Origin: Collinsella sp.
Lineage (GTDB): Bacteria > Actinomycetota > Coriobacteriia > Coriobacteriales > Coriobacteriaceae
Reading direction: 5' to 3'
Assembly: GCA_019425045.1 (NCBI GenBank)
Contig: JAHYYI010000001.1
Coordinates: 150,643 to 214,642 of the forward strand
Length of the DNA: 64,000 nt
The position numbers and the translations under genes are program-made. The notes under the pieces were generated by a model that saw only the letters and a list, made by a program, of their open reading frames with translations, was not told where the DNA came from and did no database searches. Positions 8,267 to 20,014 of this stretch are shown here, piece by piece. How positions within the stretch are numbered: the first letter of the stretch is position 1; every line of letters begins with the position of its first letter.

Positions 8267-8791
8267 ATGATGGATATCGACACCCTGCTTGCACTCGATC
8301 TTGCAGAGTACACCACTTCGCTTGAAGCCCTTGCCGACCAAATGATGCTCGAGGAGCCGCGCGATATCGACTATATGCGCCGCCGCAAGCTCGACACCGG
8401 CCGCGAATTCGCAGTATGGAACTTTACCGTCGGCTACTGCATGAACGCCGCCGACGTCCTTTCGCTCCTGCGCGCCCAAACAACCGAGAACGCCAACGGC
8501 GACACCGCCGACTTGGCCACCCTCAACAACAGCGCTGCGCGCCTGTGCGACTGGTTCTCGGGCGCCTTCGACGTCACCGGCAAGATGGACGACACGAGCG
8601 CCATCCTCGCCCGCAGCCGCGACCTCTACGCCCAGGTAGAGACTCACAAGCAGTTTGCCGCCCTCACCCGCGCCACCGAGCGCTATCTAGTCCAGCTTCA
8701 ATTTTGGGTCGATCGCCAGATTCCCTGGCCGGCCATCAGCGACTTGGTCCACGGCTACCGCTTACGCACCGAATCCGGCGAGACAAGGTAA
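8267..8791 (+). CDS. hypothetical alpha-helical protein
   Basis: I do not recognise this 174-residue protein. It looks soluble, mostly helical and acidic in its first half, with no signal peptide, membrane segment or metal motif. The start MMDIDTLLALD follows a GCGGAGG ribosome site that overlaps the end of the DUF3830 gene, so the two are translationally coupled and may act together. A terminator follows at 8848. Confidence 0.7.
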   Translation: MMDIDTLLALDLAEYTTSLEALADQMMLEEPRDIDYMRRRKLDTGREFAVWNFTVGYCMNAADVLSLLRAQTTENANGDTADLATLNNSAARLCDWFSGAFDVTGKMDDTSAILARSRDLYAQVETHKQFAALTRATERYLVQLQFWVDRQIPWPAISDLVHGYRLRTESGETR

Positions 8792-8847
8792 GCCGTACTA
8801 GTAGCATCAACAACATCCCATCGTGGGACCCAGAGGTGTAATCAGGG

Positions 8848-8883
8848 GGCTGGAGACGCAAATAACGGCGTCCCCGGCCTTTT
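8848..8883 (+). terminator. intrinsic terminator of the DUF3830 operon
   Basis: Arms at 8848-8859 and 8868-8879 pair over 12 bp with one wobble and one mismatch, and TTTT follows directly at 8880-8883. Confidence 0.65.
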
Positions 8884-8940
8884 CGCGTGGCACCGCGCCG
8901 GTTCGGTGGTTTTGAGACCTAAGCGAGTCTTTGCTATCTG

Positions 8941-9021
8941 CCAATTTTTGTATGATTAGGGGCAAATCTATTTGCTAATTTTTGTATGATTTGTGGTAAA
9001 TCTATTTGCCAATTTTTGTCA
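8941..9021. repeat. 34-bp direct repeats upstream of the ATPase gene
   Basis: The sequence CCAATTTTTGTATGATT starts at 8941, recurs at 8975 with one change, and its first 11 bases recur at 9009, giving an exact 34-bp period. Each period also contains the palindrome GCAAATCTATTTGC or a close variant. The block ends 13 bp before the ATPase start codon, within its promoter or leader, so it looks like an array of operators. The DNA is much more AT-rich than its surroundings. Confidence 0.75.
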
Positions 9022-9034
9022 TTGAGGGGTTTTA

Positions 9035-10396
9035 ATGCTACGCCGCAAAGTCACTGACAGGCTTTTGAACTGGAAGAATAACTCTAATAAGGCCTTGCTT
9101 GTTACCGGTGCGCGTCAGATTGGCAAGAGTTATGCAATTCGCGCGTTTGGAAAAAGCAACTACGCTTCGTATTATGAGGTCAACTTGCTGCTCGATGCCG
9201 AGGCAAGGGATGCGCTTGTTGGCGCTAAGAACTCCGTTGACTTTATCAACCGTGTGGCCCTTCTTGCGGATGCGCCACTTGTTGAGGGAGATACGCTTAT
9301 CTTTGTCGATGAGATTCAGGAGTATCCGCAGATCGTCACGCTCATGAAGGCATTGGTCGAGGACGGACGCTTTAGCTATGTCTTCTCGGGGTCTATGCTG
9401 GGGACTGAGTTTAAGGGAATCTCTTCTTTTCCAGTGGGGTATGTTGAGCACATTATTATGCGACCGATGGATTTTGAAGAGTTTTGTTGGGCAAACAGCG
9501 TCAGCGAGAATGCGCTTGCAGGCATTCGCACCTGCCTTGTCGAGAGGCGTCCCGTCGAAAACTATATTCATGAGGCGATGCTCAAAAACTTTAGAGCCTA
9601 TATCGTTTGCGGCGGCATGCCGGAGGTCGTACAGAACTATATCGATTCGGGTTATTCACTCGTGAGGACGCGTGAGCTTCAAATTCAGCTGGTCGATCAG
9701 TACAAAAGCGATATCTCTAAATATGCATCGACTCGAGCGTTTAACGTTCGCGCGATTTTCGAACAAATTCCCGTTCAGCTTGAGGCGGAGTCCCATCGCT
9801 TTATCGTCTCGTCTCTAGGCGAGGGAGCTCGTCTTCAAAAATACGAGCAGGATTTCCTATGGCTGGTGAACGCAGGCGTTGGACTGATGGTCCCCCAGGT
9901 GACGGAGGCCCGGAGTCCTCTTAAGAGGACAGAGAAGGCGACCGCCTTTAAACTATACGAGTCTGATACAGGTATGCTCGCATCACGGTATCCCGGCAGC
10001 ACGGCACGCGCTGTCTACCTTGATATGAAAACCCCCAACCTCGGCGGTCTCTATGAGAACGTGGTCGCGCAGGAGCTTGTCGCCCTTGGAACTGATGCAT
10101 GGTACTACCAGACACGCGAGGTCGGCGAAGCTGACTTTGTGATCGAAGGCACCCGCGGGCACGTTGTCCCAATCGAGGTCAAATCGGGCAAGAAGGTTCG
10201 AGCCCATGCGGCCCTCGACCGTCTGATGAGCGTGAGCGAGTACAAAATCCCCGAGGCCGTTGTGCTAAGCCACGAGAACCTCAGCAAAGAGGGCAAGGTT
10301 CTGTACGTTCCAATCTATATGACATTCTGCCTCGATGAGTTTATGGAAAAGGACGACCCCAACAACGATTTCTCGTTTGCACCCATATCCCTCTAG
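9035..10396 (+). CDS. AAA-type ATPase with C-terminal DUF4143 domain
   Basis: The 453-residue protein has a Walker A motif GARQIGKS near residue 27, Walker B LIFVDEIQEYP near 90, a sensor-like FSGSMLG near 118, and a C-terminal DUF4143 domain. The latter ends with EADFVIEG and PIEVKSGKK (about residues 365-390), the D-x(n)-E-x-K pattern of PD-(D/E)XK nuclease folds. The family is widespread and has no settled function. A GAGGGG site precedes the ATG. It stands alone, with 34-bp repeats at its promoter and a huge hairpin behind it. Codon use is more AT-rich than in its neighbours, as expected for a gene acquired by transfer. Confidence 0.88.
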   Translation: MLRRKVTDRLLNWKNNSNKALLVTGARQIGKSYAIRAFGKSNYASYYEVNLLLDAEARDALVGAKNSVDFINRVALLADAPLVEGDTLIFVDEIQEYPQIVTLMKALVEDGRFSYVFSGSMLGTEFKGISSFPVGYVEHIIMRPMDFEEFCWANSVSENALAGIRTCLVERRPVENYIHEAMLKNFRAYIVCGGMPEVVQNYIDSGYSLVRTRELQIQLVDQYKSDISKYASTRAFNVRAIFEQIPVQLEAESHRFIVSSLGEGARLQKYEQDFLWLVNAGVGLMVPQVTEARSPLKRTEKATAFKLYESDTGMLASRYPGSTARAVYLDMKTPNLGGLYENVVAQELVALGTDAWYYQTREVGEADFVIEGTRGHVVPIEVKSGKKVRAHAALDRLMSVSEYKIPEAVVLSHENLSKEGKVLYVPIYMTFCLDEFMEKDDPNNDFSFAPISL

Positions 10397-10446
10397 GCCA
10401 TCTGGGTCCGCAACCAGGTCCCCCTCTATGCCCAAAGCAGCGCTTG

Positions 10447-10469
10447 GTTTCGCGGCAAAGCCGCGAAAC
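10447..10469. repeat. perfect 10-bp hairpin downstream of the ATPase
   Basis: GTTTCGCGGC at 10447-10456 pairs perfectly with 10460-10469 across an AAA loop. No T-run follows, so it is not a classical terminator; it may stabilise the 3' end of the ATPase mRNA. Confidence 0.5.
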
Positions 10470-10539
10470 AGCGAAGTGGACGGAATACCCGACCAACTAC
10501 GTCCTTCATCCGCCTACACAATCCAAGGACATAGTCATA

Positions 10540-10666
10540 GCAGGATCTGAGGGCTGACCTTCGCGGACACTCCGCAGGACGAAAGAACCCCCGCCGCACG
10601 TAGTGTGCGCAGCGGGGGTTCTTTCATGTCCGAGGACGTCCGCGAAGGTTAGCCCTCAGATCCTGC
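10540..10666. terminator. 127-nt nested inverted repeat, bidirectional terminator
   Basis: Outer arms 10540-10568 and 10638-10666 pair over 29 bp with a single G-T wobble. Inside, GAAAGAACCCCCGC (10581-10594) pairs perfectly with 10612-10625, and a 5-bp hairpin sits at the tip. The inner stem ends in T-rich DNA on both strands, so it terminates both the ATPase (plus) and nifJ (minus), whose stop codon is 11 bp away. The outer arms are far longer than termination needs. Confidence 0.7.
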
Positions 10667-10676
10667 GGTGGGAGAC

Positions 10677-14216
<3,540 letters not shown>

Positions 14217-14614
14217 ATACCCCTCTCCTCTCATATAGGTATACAGGCCCCGGCGATCGCCGGGATGTTGGCGTGATGGGATTTTCGCTGTTGCTTCCAA
14301 TCATCTGGCAGGCAGGCTCAGCAGCAGGTACATGGCGTGGAGAGAAGGCATGCCGAGGCGAGGAGGGCTGCACGCGCTCCACAAGCCCAGCTACCCGTCT
14401 TGCACATGACCGAGCGCCGCAAAGGCCGCATGCCGGATGCTCCCGGGCACGCCCCGGCGATGGGAAGCGCCCGCAACGGAAATCCGCATGCGGGTTTATT
14501 GTACCCCGCCGTCAAGTGTAATTTCGGCAAATATAGGCGGGCGGTAAAGGTTTACCTTGGGTGACTGCCAAGGGGCGAGATGGCCCCTCGGACGGAAAAG
14601 TCGCAGCCTGCATC

Positions 14615-14678
14615 GAGAGTGGATAATCTCCCACTTTTTGCCTGTATCTTGACCAAAAGTGGGAGATTATCCACTCTC
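14615..14678. repeat. palindrome family 1, copy 1 (24-bp perfect arms)
   Basis: Arms 14615-14638 and 14655-14678 are perfect inverted copies; the core is GAGAGTGGATAATCTCCCAC. The 16-bp loop is unrelated to the copy at 60953-61016, whose arms are nearly the same. It lies in a 620-bp gap (14217-14836) between nifJ and the FHA gene that has no gene; the nifJ promoter must lie in the half nearer 14217, where a TACAAT at 14503-14498 (minus) is a weak candidate. Confidence 0.8.
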
Positions 14679-14686
14679 ATGGGTTG

Positions 14687-14730
14687 TGCGTCCGAAAATC
14701 CTCTCTCGTGCGTCCGGAAATCCACTCTCG
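14687..14730. repeat. 22-bp tandem duplication
   Basis: TGCGTCCGAAAATCCTCTCT at 14687 and its copy at 14709 are consecutive 22-bp units differing at two positions. The CCACTCTC ending of the second unit is also the end of the adjacent palindrome arm, so the block looks like palindrome debris. Confidence 0.7.
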
Positions 14731-14754
14731 TTTCTCTATCGCCGACCACACGGC

Positions 14755-14821
14755 AGTTGCGGTGAAATGGGGACTGTTTTTGCCGGTCGCGGCCTTAAAC
14801 AGTCCCTATTTCACCGCAACT
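14755..14821. repeat. palindrome with GGGGAC core, 25-bp arms
   Basis: Arms 14755-14779 and 14797-14821 pair with one mismatch; the left arm contains TGAAATGGGGACTGTTT. It lies 16 bp beyond the stop codon of the FHA gene (minus strand). No T-run follows on that strand, so it is a poor intrinsic terminator. Similar GGGGAC-core palindromes occur at 44.55, 57.4, 58.3 and 61.0 kb. Confidence 0.8.
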
Positions 14822-14836
14822 TATTTAGGAGATGAG

Positions 14837-15775
14837 TTAGAGAGCGCCGAGGAGGATGGCGTAGGTGGTGGATTCGCCGAGCCTGAGCTCGTCACCGGGG
14901 TTGAGCTGAGCGGAGCGGCCGGGCTCGACCTGGGTGCAGACGTTCGTCGCGCCGTTTACCACCACGGTTCCGTTGGTGGACGACAGGTCCTCGACGTACC
15001 AGACATTTTGGCCATCGCACCACACGTGGGCATGGCGAGCCGAAACGTCATCGCCCACATCGGTGATATCGCCTTCCCCCGTCGCCAGCGCACCGATCTC
15101 CACGCCCTGCTCACTCGGCTGAATCCAGCGCGGAGCGCTCACCACGTAGCCGTTTTGCACGCGAAGCAGGCCCAGCGGATGCGCAGGCGCCGCCTCGTGA
15201 TCGCCCGTGACCGTCGAGGTGCTCAGCGAGCGCGGCGTCGACGTGGCGCCGCCGCAGGTCGCATGAGCGTAGTCGATGGCATAGGTCACCGAGGATCGAA
15301 CATCTGCCGAGCAACCGACGGCTACAAACAGCACCAGCACGGCCTCGGCACGTTCGGCGGGCATAAGCTCCGCCGCCTGCGACAGGCGCTCGACCGCATT
15401 GCGGTAGAGGCTCGTATCCTGATGGCATTCCTCGAGCGCCCGCACCATGGGCTCGCCGGCGGGGCCGCACACCATGTTGATCACCGCCGTGGCATTCATG
15501 GGATTGCGGCGGTGCAGGGCAAGATGCGACATGATGCGCGCGGCCGAGGTGCCGTAATCGGCAAAATAGCGCTCCTGCAGCGTGCCGACCGGAGCGCGCA
15601 CGATAAAGCGCGAGACCCAGGAGCGATCAGCGGCGCGGCTCTGGGGGCTGCGGCCATCGGCCAGCGGACGGCTCGAAAGCACCATGCCACATAGCTCGAT
15701 ATGGCTCAGGTGCGCTGCGCGTTTAAAGATGTCGAACATGGCTCCGCACGGGGTGAGCTTGATTTGAGATGCCAT
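14837..15775 (-). CDS. FHA-domain protein
   Basis: The 312-residue protein ends in an FHA phosphothreonine-binding domain (about residues 215-310) with SARHAHVWCDG and VEDLSSTNGTVVVNG. The first 200 residues are unlike any domain I recognise and contain several cysteines. No membrane segment is seen. It is the last gene of a three-gene minus-strand operon; the kinase-like gene ends 3 bp upstream, which makes it the natural reader of that kinase's phosphothreonines. Start: ATG at 15775. Confidence 0.85.
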   Translation of the reverse strand: MASQIKLTPCGAMFDIFKRAAHLSHIELCGMVLSSRPLADGRSPQSRAADRSWVSRFIVRAPVGTLQERYFADYGTSAARIMSHLALHRRNPMNATAVINMVCGPAGEPMVRALEECHQDTSLYRNAVERLSQAAELMPAERAEAVLVLFVAVGCSADVRSSVTYAIDYAHATCGGATSTPRSLSTSTVTGDHEAAPAHPLGLLRVQNGYVVSAPRWIQPSEQGVEIGALATGEGDITDVGDDVSARHAHVWCDGQNVWYVEDLSSTNGTVVVNGATNVCTQVEPGRSAQLNPGDELRLGESTTYAILLGAL

Positions 15776-15778
15776 GGC

Positions 15779-17623
15779 CTAGACCTCCTTGGTCGTTGAA
15801 CTCGTATCGGACGACGTCTCGGTCGTCCCGACAAAGGCGCGAACCGCCGCGGCACCACCGGCAAGCGGCGTCACCGTCTGGGTTTTTGCGCGCCGCGGCG
15901 CCGCGACGGGAAGCTCAAAGGCAAAACCCATCGACAGCAAAAACCATACGAGCGCGTATGTTGCAATTAAGGCGGCAACAAAGCCGCTCGCTACGGCGCG
16001 CTGGGAAAACACGGTGCATGCAACCGCAATCAGCACCGGAACCCCGCAGGCAGAAAGCGCCAGTACGCCATGCAGGAACCCCGTGCGACGATCGTGCGCC
16101 ATGGCGCCGGCGGCAATACCCGCCATGCCCGGCAGCGCCAGCGCGAGCGCGGCAACGATACCCGGCAGCGTACCGGACCACGAAATGTACCCCACGGCAA
16201 CCGTCGCACGAGCACCAGACGCCAGCAGTGCCGCCGACACCACCACAACGGCCCATACGAGGCCGCAGGCAGACGCAGCGCCGATCATCGCAGCGCGACG
16301 GACCACGCGGCCGGACGCGTCCATGGGACAGGGCGTGAGCGGCTCGCCGCGAAGCGAGCGACCGACGTTTTGCGCGTAGTGGTCGCAAAACGTCGTAAGC
16401 GCCGCCTCCACCGCGGCGGGCTCGGGACGATCGCCCTGATTACACGACAGGCAGGCCATCACCACATCGAACAGCTGAGCGTCGACAAACGCCAGCGCAT
16501 CGCGCAGATCCTCGGAATTTGGATCGAGCCCCAGCTGCTGAGCCTGTTCGGCCGCGGCAAGTGCCACATCGGGCTCGCGTCGCAGCAGTTGCGTCAAGTC
16601 GCAGCCGGGCGCGTGGGCGCCGACGGGATAATCGGGCAGCGTATCCATCTTGAGACGATAAGGGCTGGCGATATCGCGCGTCTTTTTGCGCGAGCCCGAA
16701 GTACCCGACGTGCCCGGCGCTACTTCGTACGGCGCGACACCGGCGATGAGCTCATAGACCGTGCTCGCCGCGGCATACACGTCGATTGCCGGCGACATGC
16801 GCAAAACGCGCAGGTCGGCAATATCGTCGGTGAGCATCTCGGGCGGAGCGTAGGCGACCGTCGCTCGGCGCAACGTGGCGTAGCGCTCTGTAAAGGACTC
16901 CTTGCCGCCGGTTCCCGCCACCGCAGAGGCAGGCTCGAGCGCCAGCGACGAGCCAAAGTCGATCAGGCACAGGTCAAAGGTGCCCTCGGCAAGCTGCCGG
17001 TCAAGCGGTAGACGCGCCGTACGCACCATAATATTAGCAGGCGAGATATCGCGATGGACAAAGCCCTCACCCACCAGGCTCATGCGGCAGAGCAGATCGA
17101 ACAGGTCGCGACCCAGACGTGCCGCCACAAGCGGCGACAGGCGCCCGGCATCATCTACGGCAAGGCGCGAGCGCAGGCGGGCGAGCGTCTCGCCCTCGAC
17201 CCATTCCATGACAATCGCAGGGACGCCGTCGACCTCGCCCCATCCGTAGAGGCGGGGAAAGCCCTTAAGGCCCGAAAGGGCGCGGTGGCATTCGTATTCC
17301 TCGCGAAACGCCGCCTTGAACTTGGCGACCAGCGCCTCGCGGGCTACATCGTCATCAAATTCGTCGCGCGTTGGCAAGATGAGCTGTTTGAGCGCCACGG
17401 CCTCGCCCTGCGCGTTGACGGCACGCGTCACACGGCCGATACCGCCGCGGCGCATGGTGGCGTCATCGGCAAACAGCATCGTAAAACGGCGCAGGTAGGC
17501 GGGAAGCTCATCCGGGCTCAGCGCAATAGCAGGCTCAAACCCTCCAACGCGCGCCAGGCGCAGGCCCACCATAGGGTCGCGGTCTAGCGCGCACGATGCG
17601 CTAGAAGCAAGGCTATTCGTCAT
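15779..17623 (-). CDS. membrane-anchored serine/threonine protein kinase-like protein
   Basis: Of the 614 residues, about 45-370 form a protein-kinase domain: glycine loop RRGGIGRV near 58, lysine in ALKQL near 75, catalytic loop HRDISPANIM near 190, and LIDFGSS near 225. The HRD, Asn and DFG residues are all present, so it is probably active, although the spacing and the ISPAN loop are atypical of PknB. The C-terminal third carries four hydrophobic segments (about 445-590) with no extracellular sensor. Its ATG overlaps the stop of the upstream gene (ATGA). It could sense through the partner protein at 17620. Confidence 0.85.
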   Translation of the reverse strand: MTNSLASSASCALDRDPMVGLRLARVGGFEPAIALSPDELPAYLRRFTMLFADDATMRRGGIGRVTRAVNAQGEAVALKQLILPTRDEFDDDVAREALVAKFKAAFREEYECHRALSGLKGFPRLYGWGEVDGVPAIVMEWVEGETLARLRSRLAVDDAGRLSPLVAARLGRDLFDLLCRMSLVGEGFVHRDISPANIMVRTARLPLDRQLAEGTFDLCLIDFGSSLALEPASAVAGTGGKESFTERYATLRRATVAYAPPEMLTDDIADLRVLRMSPAIDVYAAASTVYELIAGVAPYEVAPGTSGTSGSRKKTRDIASPYRLKMDTLPDYPVGAHAPGCDLTQLLRREPDVALAAAEQAQQLGLDPNSEDLRDALAFVDAQLFDVVMACLSCNQGDRPEPAAVEAALTTFCDHYAQNVGRSLRGEPLTPCPMDASGRVVRRAAMIGAASACGLVWAVVVVSAALLASGARATVAVGYISWSGTLPGIVAALALALPGMAGIAAGAMAHDRRTGFLHGVLALSACGVPVLIAVACTVFSQRAVASGFVAALIATYALVWFLLSMGFAFELPVAAPRRAKTQTVTPLAGGAAAVRAFVGTTETSSDTSSTTKEV

Positions 17624-18501
17624 AGGGCGATCGCCGCCACATTGTTATTGAAGTTGTTGAGCGCGACGTTATCGTCGCCGTAATGTCCGACCCATTGACA
17701 CAGGTTTGTGTAGCAGCCCCAAAGGTTGGCGAATTGTCGATACCACTTTGACTGGGGAGGAAACGTCTGCCGGCCAAACTCGGCACGGATGACAAACATG
17801 TCATTGACCAGGCTATCGCATGGTCCGGTGTCGCCCGTGGCGTTATAGGTCGACACCACGCTATTGGCGCGGGCGACATAGCCATCGAGCATGTTGTATT
17901 TGGTCACGAGCCAACTGTGGATACTCTCCTCCTCGGCAGCCGAGAGGCTACCCGTGCCCGTGTCCCCGCCGGCATCGCCGTCCGTCGAGCCACCACTCGA
18001 AGATCCACCGCCAGAGGCGGAGCCCGAACCGGTGCCAGAACCGGACCCGTCCGAGCCGCCGGGCTTACCCGCCTGCTGCGTATCCTGCTCCTTCTGCTGC
18101 TCCGCTTTGTTAATGACAGAAGCCACGTTGTTATTGGAAAGCTTCGTAATGACCTTGGTGTTGGTGAGCACGATGGTCTTGCCGTTTGCCAGCGTGATCT
18201 CGTTAGACGCCTGCTCGCCCTCGTCAGCAGGATCGACGCCAAACACGGTGCGCCCGACCACGCTCGCCCATGCATATCCGGTTGTCGTCCCCAGGTCGTT
18301 CTTGGCCTTGCGCCCTATATGCAACTCGCGCGCAGCATGCGCCTGCACCATGGACGGCACCGTCATGCCATAGGCCGAGACGCCGGCAACGACGAGCGCC
18401 AGCGAGCACGACAGCAGCACGTACGCCCGAGGCGCCAGGCCCAGCCGGCGTCGTATGCGCACCGCGGTGCCACGCTTTGTCTGAGTGCCCCCGGGTCGCA
18501 T
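17620..18501 (-). CDS. membrane-anchored exported protein with a Gly/Ser-rich linker
   Basis: The 293-residue product starts with a basic tail, one membrane segment (about residues 25-47), then an extracellular part with a Gly/Ser linker (about 145-185), followed by a cysteine-containing C-terminal domain of about 110 residues. I do not recognise the C-terminal domain. I start at 18501 (MRPGGTQTKRG), where GAGGAGAG precedes the ATG; earlier ATGs give a longer tail with no ribosome site. The stop overlaps the kinase start, so the protein is made together with the kinase and could be its extracellular sensor or target. Confidence 0.75.
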   Translation of the reverse strand: MRPGGTQTKRGTAVRIRRRLGLAPRAYVLLSCSLALVVAGVSAYGMTVPSMVQAHAARELHIGRKAKNDLGTTTGYAWASVVGRTVFGVDPADEGEQASNEITLANGKTIVLTNTKVITKLSNNNVASVINKAEQQKEQDTQQAGKPGGSDGSGSGTGSGSASGGGSSSGGSTDGDAGGDTGTGSLSAAEEESIHSWLVTKYNMLDGYVARANSVVSTYNATGDTGPCDSLVNDMFVIRAEFGRQTFPPQSKWYRQFANLWGCYTNLCQWVGHYGDDNVALNNFNNNVAAIAL

Positions 18502-18515
18502 GCGCTCTCCTCTAA

Positions 18516-18541
18516 CAAAAACACGCCGCTCAGGAGCGGCG
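18516..18541 (-). terminator. terminator-like hairpin directly before a ribosome site
   Basis: Stem 18524-18531 with 18534-18541 is 8 bp and perfect; on the minus strand TTTTTG follows at 18520-18515. It can end recR transcription. It lies only 15-40 bp before the start codon at 18501, with the GAGGAGAG ribosome site in between, so any promoter further upstream would read through it. Confidence 0.65.
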
Positions 18542-18744
18542 CATTCATTCATATCCATATGTGAGTGTATCAGCGAATCTAAAAGGTTGCGCAACGAATG
18601 AGCAAATACGGAGTACAAACGGCCCCATCCACGCGATAAGCGAAAGTAGAGCAGGTTTGTTGCACAACAAACAAGCGAACGCGTGCCTAATTATGAGTAC
18701 CCCGTGCGGCAGAACGGCCGGCCATGCCGCGGAGCACCCGGCGA

Positions 18745-19341
18745 CTAAATCGTGCGACGGGCCTCGATGGCGCGCCCAAGCGTAAGCTCGTCGGCATACT
18801 CCAGGTCGCCGCCCACGGGAAGGCCGCTCGCCAGACGCGATACCTCAACGCCCAGCGGCTTGATAGTGCGGGCCAGGTAGCTCGCCGTGGTCTCGCCCTC
18901 GATATTGGGGTTGGTGGCGATGATGACCTCGTGGATGTCCTCGTGGCCCAAGCGTGCCAGCAGCTCACGAATGTGCAACTGCTCGGGACCAATCTTGTCC
19001 ATGGGACTGATCACGCCGCCCAATACGTGGTAGAGACCGTGGTAGCTGCCCGTGCGCTCAATCGCCTGGACATCGCGCGGCTCGCCCACCACGCAAATGC
19101 GAGTAGTGTCGCGCATCGAATCCTGGCAGATGGAGCACTCGTCGGCCGTGGCGTAGTTAAAGCAACGGCTGCAAAAGTGGACCTCCTGCTTAACCTCCAG
19201 GATGGCCTCGGCCAGGCGGCGGGCCTCCTCGGCATCGGCCTCGAGCAGGTAATAGGCGATGCGCTGGGCCGACTTGGGACCAATGCCCGGCAGACGGCCC
19301 AGCTCATCGAGCAGTTTTTGCAGACTGTGATTCGCACTCAT
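18745..19341 (-). CDS. recR: recombination mediator protein RecR
   Basis: RecR works with RecO/RecF to load RecA at gaps. The 198-residue protein has the N-terminal helix-hairpin-helix (LPGIGPKSAQRIAYYLL near residue 17), a C4 zinc finger (CSRCFNYATADECSIC near 57-72) and a Toprim domain (CVVGEPRDVQAIE near 80). It follows ybaB by 13 bp in the usual order dnaX, ybaB, recR. Confidence 0.96.
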   Translation of the reverse strand: MSANHSLQKLLDELGRLPGIGPKSAQRIAYYLLEADAEEARRLAEAILEVKQEVHFCSRCFNYATADECSICQDSMRDTTRICVVGEPRDVQAIERTGSYHGLYHVLGGVISPMDKIGPEQLHIRELLARLGHEDIHEVIIATNPNIEGETTASYLARTIKPLGVEVSRLASGLPVGGDLEYADELTLGRAIEARRTI

Positions 19342-19354
19342 ATATATGCGTGTC

Positions 19355-19675
19355 TTAGAACGGCATGCCCGGGATGTTGAGGCCGCCGGTGATGGCGCCC
19401 ATCTGCTTGTTGGCGAGCTCGTTGACGCCGCGGACGGCCTCGTTGACGGCAGCCATGATCATGTCCTGCAGCATATCGACGTCCTCGGGATCGAGGGCAT
19501 CGGGGTCAATAGTGAGGTTGACGAGCTCCATCTCGCCGTTAACGGTCACCTTGACCATACCGCCGCCGGCAGAGGCGTCGACGGTCTGGGACTTGAGGTT
19601 CTCCTGCGCGGCGGCAAGCTGCTCCTGCATCTTGCGAGCCTGCTTCATCATCTGCTGCATGTTCATACCGGCCAT
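19355..19675 (-). CDS. ybaB: nucleoid-associated protein YbaB/EbfC
   Basis: This 106-residue dimeric DNA-binding protein has the family's N-terminal MMKQARKMQEQLAAAQ helix and central SAGGGMVKVTVNG strand. AAAGGAG precedes the ATG. It is co-transcribed with recR. Unusually, dnaX is separated from it by a gene on the other strand, so it needs its own promoter. Confidence 0.94.
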   Translation of the reverse strand: MAGMNMQQMMKQARKMQEQLAAAQENLKSQTVDASAGGGMVKVTVNGEMELVNLTIDPDALDPEDVDMLQDMIMAAVNEAVRGVNELANKQMGAITGGLNIPGMPF

Positions 19676-19837
19676 GATGGCTCCTTTACGTGCGGCCGCA
19701 CGCCGAGCTGCAAGGGCAGCCGGAGCGCGGCGGGACTTTCAAGCTCAAAAATCGTACCACGGCGTGAGGCCAGCGAACGGGGCGGACACGCTACCTCAGT
19801 CGATATACATGTCCTCCAATACAAACCGCACGCAAAG

Positions 19838-19872
19838 ATTATGCAAGGCCGAATTATGCAAGGTTGCATAAT
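19838..19872. promoter_or_regulatory. operator-like repeat ATTATGCAA in the ybaB upstream region
   Basis: ATTATGCAA occurs at 19838-19846 and 19853-19861 (15 bp apart), followed after GG by the inverted copy TTGCATAAT at 19864-19872. It lies in the 339-bp gap between ybaB and the plus-strand gene at 20015, midway between both starts. No gene is seen in this gap. A TATAAT at 19975-19980 probably serves the plus-strand gene. Confidence 0.5.
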
Positions 19873-20014
19873 ATCGCATACTCAATCTAGTAGAGCCGAA
19901 TCCGGCATTTCATGTGTGCCACTAAATAGCTAAATGCCAAACCGCTGCTCGAGGCGGAGCACATGGCGGCAGGGTATAATTTGATTGTCAAAGATAGCAA
20001 TTTGGAGGTGCCCC

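Noticed and set aside
14755..14821. The palindrome as an intrinsic terminator of the FHA gene
   Set aside because: No U-run follows on the minus strand and the stem is far longer than typical; kept as a repeat instead.
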